Part shown: positions 33,420 to 42,044 of the stretch, one piece after another | Position numbering within the stretch: the first letter of the stretch is position 1 | Layout: every line of letters begins with the position of its first letter | Source: CAYLVJ01 sp964615425 | GTDB lineage: Bacteria > Patescibacteriota > Minisyncoccia > Minisyncoccales > CAYTKG01 | Assembly: GCA_964615425.1 (NCBI GenBank) | Contig: CAZTOB010000003.1 | Coordinates: 1-51,907, forward strand | Reading direction: 5' to 3' | Length of the DNA: 51,907 bases | Notes under the pieces: generated by a model | What the model was told of the DNA's origin: nothing | Database searches by the model: none | What the model saw: only the letters and a program-made list of their open reading frames with translations | Program-made: the position numbers and the translations under genes

Positions 33420-34501
33420 TTTTGAGAAACAAGGTTGAATATTAAGCCCATCATGGCTAGCTCTGTTAAAAGGTGTGACCCCCCGTAACTTATGAAAGGA
33501 AGAGGAACTCCCGTAAGGGGAACGAGAGCTGTCATTGCTCCTATGTTTAAAAAAGCTTGAAGCGTTATCGTGCTTACCAGGGCTGGAGCTAGTATTTTAG
33601 TCATCTCATTTTTACTTTCGGATGATTTCATTTTTACTCTCATAAAAAGTAAAAGAAAAAGAATTATTATCATGCTTGCTCCAACCAAGCCTGTTTCTTC
33701 ACACCACACTGAAAATATAGAGTCGGAGATAACATTCGGTAAATAACCGAACTTTTGACTGCTCAAACCGATTCCTTTTCCATAAATACCGCCTGATCCG
33801 ATAGTAATCAAAGACTGTTTTATCTGATATCCGGCATCCATTGGATCTAAGCTTGGATTTAAAAACACGAGCAACCTTTGCATCCTGTAGGGGGCAAAAA
33901 CAACCAAAGCTCCAGCTCCCACGGCAACTAACAGTCCTAAAATAAGTATATGTCTTAAAGGTACATCTGCCAAGAAATAAACCAAAAATGAAGCAGTGAA
34001 AGTGACGATAAGGGTGCTGAAATCGGGCTGAGCTAAGAGAATAATTCCTACCGGTAATAAGATAATCAAAAAACAAAAAAGATCTATTATTTTTTTTCTT
34101 TCTTTTTTAACTAGCCAGGTAGCCAGATAAAGGGGGAGTGTTATTTTCAATAGTTCAGCCGGCTGGAAAGAAAAACTCCCTATTTTCAACCATCTTGTAG
34201 CTCCGGATATTTTTAACCCCAGAGGCGGGATAAAAACTAGTGAGGACAAAAAGAGGTTTCCTAAAAAAAGGTATAAGCTTGCTTTTTTAATCCTGGAAAG
34301 AGGGATTAGGTAGAAAGATACGGCAAGAATGATTCCGGGAATGAGGCCGAAAAGAATTTGGTGCTTTATATAATAAAAAGGTGAATCAAAGCTCATTCCG
34401 CTTATGGGGGCTGAGACACTGAAAAGTATCAATCCTCCCAGAAGAAGCAAGAAGCTTACTAAACCGAGAAGAATTCTGTCAATTTTTTTTCTCTTGGCCA
34501 T
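33416..34501 (-). CDS. ftsW: FtsW/RodA-family (SEDS) peptidoglycan polymerase
   Basis: Polytopic membrane glycosyltransferase of 361 aa with about ten helices. SEDS hallmarks are GATRWLKIGSFSFQPAELLK, the loop YLPNVISDSIFSVWCEETG that contains the catalytic Asp region, and the C-terminal PLTGVPLPFISYGGSHLL. It polymerises lipid II with a class B PBP. FtsW is preferred over RodA because it lies between murD and murG, the dcw order; the PBP2 at 3263 would need a RodA, which is not in the window, so one SEDS protein may serve both machines. It overlaps murD by 23 nt. Confidence 0.93.
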   Translation of the reverse strand: MAKRKKIDRILLGLVSFLLLLGGLILFSVSAPISGMSFDSPFYYIKHQILFGLIPGIILAVSFYLIPLSRIKKASLYLFLGNLFLSSLVFIPPLGLKISGATRWLKIGSFSFQPAELLKITLPLYLATWLVKKERKKIIDLFCFLIILLPVGIILLAQPDFSTLIVTFTASFLVYFLADVPLRHILILGLLVAVGAGALVVFAPYRMQRLLVFLNPSLDPMDAGYQIKQSLITIGSGGIYGKGIGLSSQKFGYLPNVISDSIFSVWCEETGLVGASMIIILFLLLFMRVKMKSSESKNEMTKILAPALVSTITLQAFLNIGAMTALVPLTGVPLPFISYGGSHLLTELAMMGLIFNLVSQK

Positions 34502-35840
34502 ATTTTTTTACCCATTTTTTAAAAAGGTTTCCTCTTTGCTTGTAGTTTTTAAAAACTCCGAAACTAGGGGCAGCAGGGGAAAGAAGAACAGATTTCCCCC
34601 TTTTTGTTTTCTCATAAGCCCAGCGGACGGCCTCTTTCATCGAATCAGTTTGAAGAAAGTTTTTATTTGAAGAAAATTCTTGAATTTTTTCTTTGATTCT
34701 TTTTCCAGTGGGTGGAAAAAGAACAATATTATCCACGTTGCTTGATGCTATTTTCCGGGCCATCTGGTTGAAATTTTGTCCGGCCTCATATCCTCCTAAA
34801 ATCAGAGTTTGGGTGTTTTTTATTGTTTCAAGTGCTAAAATAACAGGCTCAGGAAGAGTGGCAAGCGAGTCGTTGTAAAAATCGATTTTCTTGAACCGGC
34901 CGACAAACTCTAAACGATGTGGCAAGGGAGTAAAGTCAGTTATTCCCTTTTTAATTTTTTCTTTTTCAATTTTTAATATTTTTGCCACCCCTATTCCTGC
35001 CAGAGTATTAGAAAGATTAAATCTTCCTTTGAGCGGAACTTTTTCTTCTTTGATTATTTTTTCATCTTGGAAACAAAGCCAACCGTTTTTCAAACAAAGT
35101 TCTTTTTGTCTTTTTAGTGAGAAAGCTATTTTTTGGGCTTCTGACTTTTTGGCTATTTTTCGAACAGCTTTTTGGTCATAGTTATAAACTAGGTGGTCTT
35201 CTTGTTTTTGATTTATAATAATTTTTTCTTTGGCTTCTTTGTATTCTTTTAGATTTTCATAATAATCGAGGTGAGCAGGATAAAAATTCAAAAAAACAGC
35301 TATATCCACCCTGGTGTCTAAAAGTTGAAGTTGTCGAGCTGATAGTTCGTAGACAAAAATACTTTTTTCTCCTGCCTCGTCGAGGTATTTTAGCCTAGGT
35401 TCTCCAATGTTGCCTACCAAAAACACATTTTTCCGGGATTTTTTCAAAATAGAATAAACAATGGAGGCGGTCGTTCCCTTCCCCTTGGTTCCTGTGATTC
35501 CAATAATTTTCCCCGGACAGTTTTTGATGAAAAACTTATCTTGCGAAGTTATTTTTTGGTTTTCCCCCACCAAACTCCTTATTTTTCTCAAAGGAATGCC
35601 GGCTGTTTTGAAAATAACAGTTGCTTCATTTAAGGCTTCAAGATATTTTGCTCCCAAAAAAGATGTTTCTTGTTTTAAAACCCGTTGATCTTTTAAATTG
35701 AAATCTCTTAACTCTTTTTTATCGGCAATAATTATTCTCTTTTCAGGGAAGTGTTTTTTAAGATAAGAATAGGTGTCTTTCCCCTCTTTTCCGAAACCCA
35801 GCACCAGTAATTTTTCATTTTTCAAGTCTTTTAATTTCAT
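34479..35840 (-). CDS. murD: MurD, UDP-MurNAc-L-Ala:D-Glu ligase
   Basis: Adds D-glutamate, the second stem-peptide residue, in the cytoplasm. The 453-aa protein starts with a Rossmann-like N-terminal domain (LLVLGFGKEGKDTYSYLKKH), has the ATP loop GITGTKGKGTTAS, the NFYPAHLDYYENLKEYKEAK segment and the C-terminal FYNDSLATLPEPVILAL motif. All are standard for MurD. The gene sits next to murI, which makes its substrate D-glutamate; the two overlap by 4 nt, a sensible metabolic pair. Confidence 0.96.
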   Translation of the reverse strand: MKLKDLKNEKLLVLGFGKEGKDTYSYLKKHFPEKRIIIADKKELRDFNLKDQRVLKQETSFLGAKYLEALNEATVIFKTAGIPLRKIRSLVGENQKITSQDKFFIKNCPGKIIGITGTKGKGTTASIVYSILKKSRKNVFLVGNIGEPRLKYLDEAGEKSIFVYELSARQLQLLDTRVDIAVFLNFYPAHLDYYENLKEYKEAKEKIIINQKQEDHLVYNYDQKAVRKIAKKSEAQKIAFSLKRQKELCLKNGWLCFQDEKIIKEEKVPLKGRFNLSNTLAGIGVAKILKIEKEKIKKGITDFTPLPHRLEFVGRFKKIDFYNDSLATLPEPVILALETIKNTQTLILGGYEAGQNFNQMARKIASSNVDNIVLFPPTGKRIKEKIQEFSSNKNFLQTDSMKEAVRWAYEKTKRGKSVLLSPAAPSFGVFKNYKQRGNLFKKWVKKYGQEKKN

Positions 35841-36610
35841 AAGTTGACTTTTACGGGCTTTATTCTTTTGCCGAAAAAGAGCGAACCCAGCTTGGTAAAT
35901 TTTTCTGTAAGGTCAGTGGTGTAGAAAACAACCTCTCCCCTGCCTTCGTTTTTTTGAGCAGAACCTTTCACTTTTTTTGCCAAGATGGGTCCTTCTTTTA
36001 TTAGTTCTATTTCTCGAGGTAGAGATTTTTTAATCGTTTGCTCCAGAATACCAAAATGCGTGCATCCTAAAACTAAAACTTCGATGTTTTTTTCCAAAAG
36101 AGGCATTATATATTTTTTTACCGCCAATTCAGCTATCTTTGATTTTTCTTCTCCTTCTTCGACAATCGGTACTAAAAGAGGGGCGGGATTTTGAAAAACT
36201 TTTACCCCTGGCTTTCTTTTTTTAATTTCTTTTTTAAAAGCATTGGAGCGGATAGTCGCTTCCGTGCCTATAACACCGATTCTTTGAAAATCTCTGCTGG
36301 CTAGGTACGAAGCCACTGGCTTTACAACCCCGCTTGAATTTTTTGCTAAACTTTTGTCTCTTTTTTCCAAAAGAGGCAGGGCTTGACTGGATGCGGTATT
36401 GCAGGCGAGAATTTTTTTCTTTGCTCCCTTTTTTTCTAAAAATTTTAACCCTTCTTTTGTAAACTGATATATTGTTTCTTTACTCCTGGTTCCATAAGGG
36501 GCTCGGGCTGTGTCGCCCAGGTACAAAAAGTTTGCTTGGGGCATCTCATAAACCAGGTCTTTTAAAATATCTATCCCTCCGAAGCCGGAATCCAAAACTC
36601 CTATAATCAT
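35837..36610 (-). CDS. murI: Glutamate racemase MurI
   Basis: Converts L- to D-glutamate for MurD. The two catalytic cysteines are in ACNTASSQALP (about residue 70) and in LGCTHFGILE (about residue 183), and the N-terminal GVLDSGFGGIDILKD and YLGDTARAPYG blocks are family signatures. At 257 aa it is of normal size. It lies between mraY (19-nt gap) and murD (4-nt overlap), consistent with one wall-precursor operon. Confidence 0.96.
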   Translation of the reverse strand: MIIGVLDSGFGGIDILKDLVYEMPQANFLYLGDTARAPYGTRSKETIYQFTKEGLKFLEKKGAKKKILACNTASSQALPLLEKRDKSLAKNSSGVVKPVASYLASRDFQRIGVIGTEATIRSNAFKKEIKKRKPGVKVFQNPAPLLVPIVEEGEEKSKIAELAVKKYIMPLLEKNIEVLVLGCTHFGILEQTIKKSLPREIELIKEGPILAKKVKGSAQKNEGRGEVVFYTTDLTEKFTKLGSLFFGKRIKPVKVNL

Positions 36611-36629
36611 CTGTCATTGATTAAAATTG

Positions 36630-37688
36630 TTATCCCAACAGTCTAATGGTGACTCCCAAAATTGCTGCCATTATTCCTATAACCCAAAATCTCATGGTGA
36701 CCTTGTAAGAGGGCCAGTTTTTTCCTTCAAAATGATGGTGTATCGGAGCAGCTTTAAAAACTTTTTTATTGAAGATTTTTTTAGAGAAAAGTTGAATAAT
36801 GACGGAGGCGGATTCTATAACTAAAAGGAATCCGATGATGGGTAGAACCAGAACAGAATCTGTCAAAAAAGAAACTACTGTTAACGTAGTGCCTAAACCC
36901 AGAATACCCGTTTCTCCCATGTAGAATCTTGCAGGAGGAATGTTAAACCACAAAAAGGAAAGAAGTGCGCCGAGTATAACAGCACAAAAGGCGGCCAAAT
37001 TAATTTGTCCCTGCCACAGTGCTATGACTCCGTAAGCACCGAAGATGGAGGCAAAGGCTCCTCCGGATAAACCATCCAGTCCGTCTATTACTCCTCCGGA
37101 ATAGACAGCCATGTTGACTATTATGAAAAGGGGAATGTATAAAAAACCGAGATAAACTTCTCCATTTCCAGGTATGTGAATCGTGCGCCAGTCAAGTTTA
37201 AAGTAGAACCAAAGAGCTCCCACCACTCCGATTATAAAAACAAGAAGAAGTCGGTAGGTAAGTTTTAACCCTCCTCCTATGTATTTTCCAACTCCCGAAA
37301 CAGTTAAAAAATCATCTGCCAAGCCTATAATTGACCCAGCTACGAGAGAAAAAATAGGAAGCCAGGTTTGGTTTCGAGAAAGAAAGTTTAATTTTCCAAA
37401 AATTGGAATATTAATGTGAGACAAAAGCCAGAAAAAAAGTGCCAAACCCAAACAGGTAACCCAGATCAATATGCCCCCACCCCGCGGCGTATTGGTTTCT
37501 TTTTCAAGATGATGTTCTCTAAAAACTGGAATATCCATTCCATCTATTGATTTTTCTCTAGCGTTTTTCTTCCAAAATTTGTGCTTATACAAAAAATGAG
37601 TCAAGGCCGGAGTTAAAAGAAGGGAACTTGTGAAACTTACTATTCCCAGGGTGAAAACTTTTAAAACGTCAAGTGTAAGATCTGGCAT
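36630..37688 (-). CDS. mraY: MraY, phospho-MurNAc-pentapeptide translocase
   Basis: Polytopic enzyme that attaches MurNAc-pentapeptide to undecaprenyl phosphate, making lipid I. Among about ten helices are the conserved loops: NTPRGGGILIW, GLADDFLTVSGVGKYIGGG (the DD pair of the active site), GVIDGLDGLSGG, MGETGILGLG and the C-terminal HHHFEGKNWPSYKV. The length of 352 aa is normal. It is located between the D,D-carboxypeptidase gene and murI in the wall operon. Confidence 0.96.
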   Translation of the reverse strand: MPDLTLDVLKVFTLGIVSFTSSLLLTPALTHFLYKHKFWKKNAREKSIDGMDIPVFREHHLEKETNTPRGGGILIWVTCLGLALFFWLLSHINIPIFGKLNFLSRNQTWLPIFSLVAGSIIGLADDFLTVSGVGKYIGGGLKLTYRLLLVFIIGVVGALWFYFKLDWRTIHIPGNGEVYLGFLYIPLFIIVNMAVYSGGVIDGLDGLSGGAFASIFGAYGVIALWQGQINLAAFCAVILGALLSFLWFNIPPARFYMGETGILGLGTTLTVVSFLTDSVLVLPIIGFLLVIESASVIIQLFSKKIFNKKVFKAAPIHHHFEGKNWPSYKVTMRFWVIGIMAAILGVTIRLLG

Positions 37689-37692
37689 ATGG

Positions 37693-38679
37693 TTACCATT
37701 TAAAATTATTTTCGGTCCAATTAATTAATTTTTCCATAGCAGAGAAGTTGTCTTCTGCTCCCAAAACCACATTAATAAGAAATCCGTTTGGCTTTTCTTG
37801 AACAATCAACAAGCATTCTTTAGCCTCCGGAGTTCGTCCAGTTTTCGCCAACACTATATTGTTTGTTTTTTCCAACAGTTCGTTTGTTGAATTCATTGTA
37901 TGATGAAACCCCCCGTTTACTTGGTAAAGATCTCTGGATTTTGTTTGAGATGCTTGGATTGCAAGAGAAGGGTGAGTTAAAATCTCTTTTACTAATCTTA
38001 CAAGATCCTCCGCGCTGGAAAAGTTTAGAGTCTCTCCTTCTTCGTCGGGGTCCAGGCCAGTAGGGTTGTAAAAGACAGTGCTCTCCATACCCAGTTTTTC
38101 TGCTTCTTTATTCATTTTTTCAACGAAACCATTAATATTTTCTTTTTCGGCTAAGGCGTAGGCAGCCCTGTTGCTTGACTCTACAAAAATTGAGTAGATA
38201 AGATCTTTGACATAAAAAGACTCTCCTTCTTTAAAAAAGTTGGGTTCTCCTTCTTTTCGGGCTGCTTCTTTAGAGAAAATTATTACATCATTAGGCTCAT
38301 ACTCTTTAAGCGAGACCCACCCAGTCATTAATTTAGTTAAGCTTGCGATGGGGAGTTTTTCGGAGGGGTTTTTTTGCCAAAGTATCTTGTCTTCCCCCTT
38401 TCTGTTGACATATATTGACGCAGCGGATTTACAGTTGAGACTTAACTCTTCCTGATTTTTGATGAAAACAGGCTTTGAGTTTTGATAATTTAGAGAAAGA
38501 GTTTTGCTTCTCACGTATGCGGTCTGATCATAATTTCGGAAGGAAATTTCTTTCAAAAAAAGCCTTTCGATTTCTCCTCTCATTAACCAAAAAAGAATAA
38601 TCAAAACAAGTCCAAAGAAAAAAACAGCTGCAGCTCTTTTTTTCTCCGGTCTTAGTTTTTTAATCCAAGAAGGATTCAT
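37693..38679 (-). CDS. D-alanyl-D-alanine carboxypeptidase (S11, PBP5-like)
   Basis: Low-molecular-mass PBP that removes the terminal D-Ala from stem peptides. A cytoplasmic basic start and one helix (about residues 17-33) act as a signal anchor rather than a cleaved signal. Active-site motifs: SLTK with Ser113 and Lys116, SSN at 168-170, and KTG at 279-281. Length 328 aa, shorter than E. coli PBP5 because the C-terminal beta domain and amphipathic anchor are lacking. It overlaps ppa by 4 nt and precedes mraY by 4 nt. Confidence 0.92.
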   Translation of the reverse strand: MNPSWIKKLRPEKKRAAAVFFFGLVLIILFWLMRGEIERLFLKEISFRNYDQTAYVRSKTLSLNYQNSKPVFIKNQEELSLNCKSAASIYVNRKGEDKILWQKNPSEKLPIASLTKLMTGWVSLKEYEPNDVIIFSKEAARKEGEPNFFKEGESFYVKDLIYSIFVESSNRAAYALAEKENINGFVEKMNKEAEKLGMESTVFYNPTGLDPDEEGETLNFSSAEDLVRLVKEILTHPSLAIQASQTKSRDLYQVNGGFHHTMNSTNELLEKTNNIVLAKTGRTPEAKECLLIVQEKPNGFLINVVLGAEDNFSAMEKLINWTENNFKW

Positions 38680-39221
38680 TTGTTCTTTTTGTAATTTTCA
38701 ACTGATTTTTGAATAAATTCCTGAGCGCTTTTTTTTCCTTCCCACCCTTTTATTTCTACCCACTTTTCAGGTTCGAGATCTTTATAGTGTTCGAAAAAGT
38801 TTTTTATTTCAGCGAGAAGATACTCTGATACGTCTTCTAAGTCTCGTATATTTTTAAAACTCGGGTCAACGTTGTCAGCTGGTACGCAGAGAACTTTATC
38901 GTCTTTGCCCTTTTCATCTTCCATCCTCATTAGAGCTACGGGCCTTGAGGGGATGATGATTCCGGGAAGATGGGGTTGAGAAACTAAAATCAGCACATCA
39001 ACCGGATCCCCATCGTCACACAGGGTTTGGGGAACCATACCGTAGTCTCCGGGATAAATCATAGATCCGAATAGGTCGCGGTCTAAAAAAAGAAGTCCTG
39101 TTTTTTTATCTAATTCGTATTTTTCCTTACTTCCCTTAGATGTTTCTACAATTACATTTATAATTTCAGGGAAATTTTTTGGCCCCGGTTCTAAAACCTC
39201 CCAAGATTTAATTTTTTGCAT
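38676..39221 (-). CDS. ppa: Inorganic pyrophosphatase (family I)
   Basis: Hydrolyses the pyrophosphate made by biosynthetic reactions such as tRNA charging. The signature is DGDPVDVLIL in the middle of the 181-aa chain, together with YPGDYGMVPQTL upstream and the ADNVDPSFKNIRDLEDV segment downstream, which supplies further metal ligands. It is the first gene of the minus-strand wall operon, behind a clear promoter at 39249-39277, and overlaps the carboxypeptidase gene by 4 nt. Confidence 0.96.
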   Translation of the reverse strand: MQKIKSWEVLEPGPKNFPEIINVIVETSKGSKEKYELDKKTGLLFLDRDLFGSMIYPGDYGMVPQTLCDDGDPVDVLILVSQPHLPGIIIPSRPVALMRMEDEKGKDDKVLCVPADNVDPSFKNIRDLEDVSEYLLAEIKNFFEHYKDLEPEKWVEIKGWEGKKSAQEFIQKSVENYKKNK

Positions 39222-39248
39222 ATTGTTTTAAATTATTTTGTTTATACC

Positions 39249-39277
39249 ATTTTAAGACAAAACGAGGGTTGAGACAA
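39249..39277 (-). promoter_or_regulatory. Promoter of ppa and the wall operon
   Basis: On the minus strand TTGTCT (39277-39272) and TAAAAT (39254-39249) with a 17-nt spacer, leaving a leader of about 21 nt. It can drive ppa through murG, since no other break of more than 20 nt occurs down to 32286. Confidence 0.6.
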
Positions 39278-39280
39278 CTT

Positions 39281-40678
39281 TTATTTTTTCTCCTCTTTGA
39301 TTTTAAGATGCAGTTCTTTAAGTTGTTTTTTGCTTATTTTCCCCGGCGCGTCCATAACTGATGTTTTTCCGCTGGCAGAAGCAGGGAAAGCCATAACCTC
39401 TCTTATGCTGGGTTCTCCAAGAACCGCCATAAGGAAACGGTCCAAACCAGGAGCAATTCCTCCGTGGGGAGGAACTCCGTATTCGAAGGCTTCCAAAAGA
39501 TGTCCGAATTTCTCTTTTATTTCCTCTTTATTGTGCCCCAGGACCTTGAAAACGGTTTCCTGTACTTCAGGATCCGTTATTCTGATACTTCCCCCTCCGA
39601 CTTCATATCCGTTTAAAACGAAATCGTGCTGCCAGGAAAGAACTTTCATCGGTTCTTTTTCTAAAAGATGGACCCATTCTTTTTTCGGGGCTGTAAAGGG
39701 ATGGTGCATGGGGCTAATTTGTCTTTCTTCCGTTTTTTCAAAAAGAGGCCAGTCGACTATAAAGCAGAAAGCCAATTCGTCCGAGTCTTCCTTGTTGTTT
39801 CTTAGGTCAGGCTTATCTGTTTTCCATTTTTTCATGGCTTCCTTATAGGGAATACGAGGAAATGGTTTTTCTTTGATATGTTTTTCCGGGAAAACTTTTT
39901 CAATTATTTCGGTGAAAAGCTTCTCGGTTAATTTTAGAATTTCCTCTTGGCTTGTAAAAGAAATCTCCAAATCAAGTTGGGTAAATTCACCGTAAGCCCT
40001 ATCGTGTCGGGGGTCTTCATCTCTGAAGCAGCGGGCAATTTGAAAATATTTTTCTATTCCAGCCACCATCAAGAGCTGCTTATATTGTTGAGGACTTTGG
40101 GGCAGGGCGTAAAATTTTCCTGGTTGAAGCCGGGAAGGAACCACGAAATCTCTTGCTCCTTCGGGAGTTGATTTGGTCAAAATGGGAGTTTCTACTTCTG
40201 TAAAATTTCTTTTGACTAAAAAGTCTCTTATTACTTTTGTGACTTCTTGTCTTTTCTCTAAATTTCTCTTAAGGCGCTCTCTTCTAAGGTCAAGATAACG
40301 GTACTCCAGTCTTTTTTCTTCGCTTATCTTGTGTCCATCGGTGTCTAGAGGGAAAGGAGGTGTTTTAGCTTTGGAAAGGATCTCTAGTTTTGAAGCTGAG
40401 ACTTCTACCGTTCCTGTTTCAAGATCAGGATTGGTCATGCTTTTTGGTCTTTCTTTTACTTTTCCCTCTATTTCAACCACGTACTCGGGTTTTAAGTTTT
40501 GAGCTTTTTTAAAGCACCTTTTGTTTTTAGGAGAGAAAACAATTTGAAGGAATCCTTCCTTGTCTCGCAAGTCAGCAAATATTATTTTGCCGTGGGTTCG
40601 AATGGAATTAACCCATCCGAACAATTTAACCCTCTCCCCTACTTCCCCCGGGGTTTTGGATGTCATTGTCCTTTTCAT
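39281..40678 (-). CDS. aspS: Aspartyl-tRNA synthetase lacking the GAD insertion domain
   Basis: Charges tRNA-Asp. An N-terminal OB-fold (VKLFGWVNSIRTHGKIIFADLRD) is followed by class II motif 2 around FRDEDPRHDRAYGEFTQLD and motif 3 in GIAPGLDRFLMAVLG. Bacterial AspRS is about 590 aa; this is 465. The loss is precise: the TDKPDLRN segment that precedes the GAD domain is followed after about 10 residues by FCFIVDWPLF, which follows GAD in E. coli. The bacterial family is otherwise clear (MHHPFTAPKKEW, NGYEVGGGSIRI). The gene is preceded by a T-box leader. Whether it discriminates Asp from Asn tRNA cannot be told. Confidence 0.94.
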   Translation of the reverse strand: MKRTMTSKTPGEVGERVKLFGWVNSIRTHGKIIFADLRDKEGFLQIVFSPKNKRCFKKAQNLKPEYVVEIEGKVKERPKSMTNPDLETGTVEVSASKLEILSKAKTPPFPLDTDGHKISEEKRLEYRYLDLRRERLKRNLEKRQEVTKVIRDFLVKRNFTEVETPILTKSTPEGARDFVVPSRLQPGKFYALPQSPQQYKQLLMVAGIEKYFQIARCFRDEDPRHDRAYGEFTQLDLEISFTSQEEILKLTEKLFTEIIEKVFPEKHIKEKPFPRIPYKEAMKKWKTDKPDLRNNKEDSDELAFCFIVDWPLFEKTEERQISPMHHPFTAPKKEWVHLLEKEPMKVLSWQHDFVLNGYEVGGGSIRITDPEVQETVFKVLGHNKEEIKEKFGHLLEAFEYGVPPHGGIAPGLDRFLMAVLGEPSIREVMAFPASASGKTSVMDAPGKISKKQLKELHLKIKEEKK

Positions 40679-40911
40679 GTTTTTTAAATTATTTTTAATA
40701 AAAAAGCGTCCTCAACTCAAAGCATGTGCTTTGAACTAAGGACGCTTTTAAAACGTGGTGCCACCTTATTTTTTTCTAACGTTACCGCTAGAAACTTATT
40801 ATCCGCTTTTTGTACGGACTTGTCGCTGTAACGGGCGAACCCGGAAGGTTCTACTCTCTTTTTATAGATTTCTTCCTTCGGCTCTGGGGCGTCTTTCCCC
40901 TTCACTGCCTT
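40679..40911 (-). promoter_or_regulatory. T-box riboswitch leader of aspS
   Basis: An RNA leader of about 230 nt that senses uncharged tRNA. The T-box sequence AAGGTGGCACCACG lies at 40767-40754, close to the consensus AGGGUGGNACCGCG, and is followed by a terminator hairpin. In the UGGN bulge the variable base is C, which would pair with discriminator G73, the base of tRNA-Asp. A GAC triplet at 40824-40822, about 88 nt into the leader, is a candidate Asp specifier codon. Regulation of aspS by uncharged tRNA-Asp is therefore the likely function. Stem I was not folded in full, so the specifier is inference. Confidence 0.88.
40700..40750 (-). terminator. T-box terminator hairpin before aspS
   Basis: On the minus strand AAAAGCGTCCT (from 40750) pairs with AGGACGCTTTT (ending near 40701), with an inner 8-bp stem TCAAAGCA/TGCTTTGA, followed by T. 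The T-box antiterminator competes with this stem. Confidence 0.88.
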
Positions 40912-40918
40912 TGAATTT

Positions 40919-40946
40919 ACCTTACTCTAATGATTATTTTTGTCAA
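40919..40946 (-). promoter_or_regulatory. Promoter of the aspS T-box leader
   Basis: On the minus strand TTGACA (40946-40941) with TAAGGT (40924-40919), 16-nt spacer. The -35 overlaps the stop codon of the upstream HIT gene. It places the transcript start near 40911. Confidence 0.55.
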
Positions 40947-41347
40947 GATCTTATCTCCTTTAAAACTTTCTGAAGCTCTTTTTGACTTTTCTTTTCCCTG
41001 GGCTGGTTTAAAACCCACTGCATATTTTCAACGGGGTTTTTTACCGGATAAAGTTTGATATGAGCGTGGTCTACGTCCAACCCTTCCATGACCATAAAAA
41101 CTCGTTCTGCCTTCAACCCCTTCTTTAATATCCTGGCTGTTTCTCGAACAGAAGTCATTAGGTTGCTGTATTCCTGTTTTGATATTTCCCATAATTTGGA
41201 GGTCAGGTGTTTTTTGGGCATAACTACCGTCATTCCTTTGACATTGGGCATAATGTCTAAAAAAGCTAAAAAGTCGTCACTTTCCCAGACTTTAACCGAG
41301 GGGAGTTCTCTTTTATTAATTTTGCAGAAAACGCAATCTTTTCGCAT
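40943..41347 (-). CDS. HIT-family nucleotide hydrolase/transferase
   Basis: Histidine-triad protein of 134 aa. A CVFCKI zinc-type start and the segments FLAFLDIMPNVKGMTVVMPKKH are typical of the HINT/FHIT branch. The triad motif reads DHAHIKLYP: the first two histidines are present, including the middle one that acts as nucleophile, while the third position is Lys. HIT proteins split nucleotide phosphoramidates or dinucleoside polyphosphates. It begins 3 nt after the small membrane gene (41351) and ends inside the aspS promoter. Confidence 0.85.
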   Translation of the reverse strand: MRKDCVFCKINKRELPSVKVWESDDFLAFLDIMPNVKGMTVVMPKKHLTSKLWEISKQEYSNLMTSVRETARILKKGLKAERVFMVMEGLDVDHAHIKLYPVKNPVENMQWVLNQPREKKSQKELQKVLKEIRS

Positions 41348-41350
41348 GAT

Positions 41351-41719
41351 TTATCCTTCACCCTTTAAAAGCTTTATGCCAAGCCCTCCAATTCTTCCTC
41401 CACCTAGAATTGCTATTCCTGCGAAGACAGACCAACTTATAAGATTCAACATTTTGTTTATCTTTTCTAGGGGTAAAATGTTTCCTATGTTTTTTTGCAG
41501 TTGTTCTTCCATTACGACCTCCATTTGTTCTTCAAGGGTTAAGCTAGTTGTATTGTCGGTTGTTTCTTTTTGTGGGTCTCTTTCAGTGGAAGTAAAAACC
41601 CCGGGGGCTGATTTTTCTCCTGTGAATATTTGATAGGAGAAAAAGAGAGCGATAAGAATAATTCCCACCCCCGTGGTTAATAAGACAGCCCCAACCAAGT
41701 TTTTAATTTGAGGCTTCAT
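41351..41719 (-). CDS. Two-helix membrane protein of unknown function
   Basis: A 122-aa protein with an N-terminal helix (about residues 9-28, VGAVLLTTGVGIILIALFF), a polar loop of about 60 residues (with SYQIFTGEKSAPGVF and a Glu-rich stretch) and a C-terminal helix LISWSVFAGIAILGGGRIGGL. Small proteins with the YQIFTG and ISWS-F-AGI patterns seem frequent in Parcubacteria, but I know of no function. It lies 4 nt after another small membrane gene and 3 nt before the HIT gene on the same strand, so all three are probably co-transcribed. Confidence 0.7.
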   Translation of the reverse strand: MKPQIKNLVGAVLLTTGVGIILIALFFSYQIFTGEKSAPGVFTSTERDPQKETTDNTTSLTLEEQMEVVMEEQLQKNIGNILPLEKINKMLNLISWSVFAGIAILGGGRIGGLGIKLLKGEG

Positions 41720-41723
41720 TTTT

Positions 41724-41981
41724 TCAAGCTGTTAAATCTTCTTCATCTTCGTTATCTTTTTCCATCTCTTCCATTTCTTTTTCCATTCTTTCAATTTCTT
41801 CCATTTCATCATCTCTGTCATCTTCTTCTATTTCATTGTCGTCTTGAAAAGAAGTTTCTTCCTCCTCTTCCTCGTTTTCTATTACGGAAAGAGGTTTAGA
41901 CTTTTTTCTTCCCTGAAGAAAGTAGTAGATTATTACTCCTAGGGAAAATGATCCGGCGACGGCTAAAAGTAAAGTTTCCAT
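41724..41981 (-). CDS. Small membrane protein with acidic tail
   Basis: An 85-aa protein: one N-terminal helix (about residues 4-22, LLLAVAGSFSLGVIIYYFL), a short basic turn QGRKKSKP that should stay in the cytoplasm, and a long Glu/Asp-rich tail (about 36-85) likely to be disordered or coiled. It has no recognised family. It follows murC by 63 nt and precedes another small membrane gene. The acidic low-complexity tail makes homology searches unreliable; coding is supported by the intact frame and tight spacing. Confidence 0.6.
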   Translation of the reverse strand: METLLLAVAGSFSLGVIIYYFLQGRKKSKPLSVIENEEEEEETSFQDDNEIEEDDRDDEMEEIERMEKEMEEMEKDNEDEEDLTA

Positions 41982-42044
41982 TTTTGTTTGTTTAGGTTAA
42001 TAAGGTGTTTGTCTTTTTTACGACTCCGACCTTTTTGTCTATAA

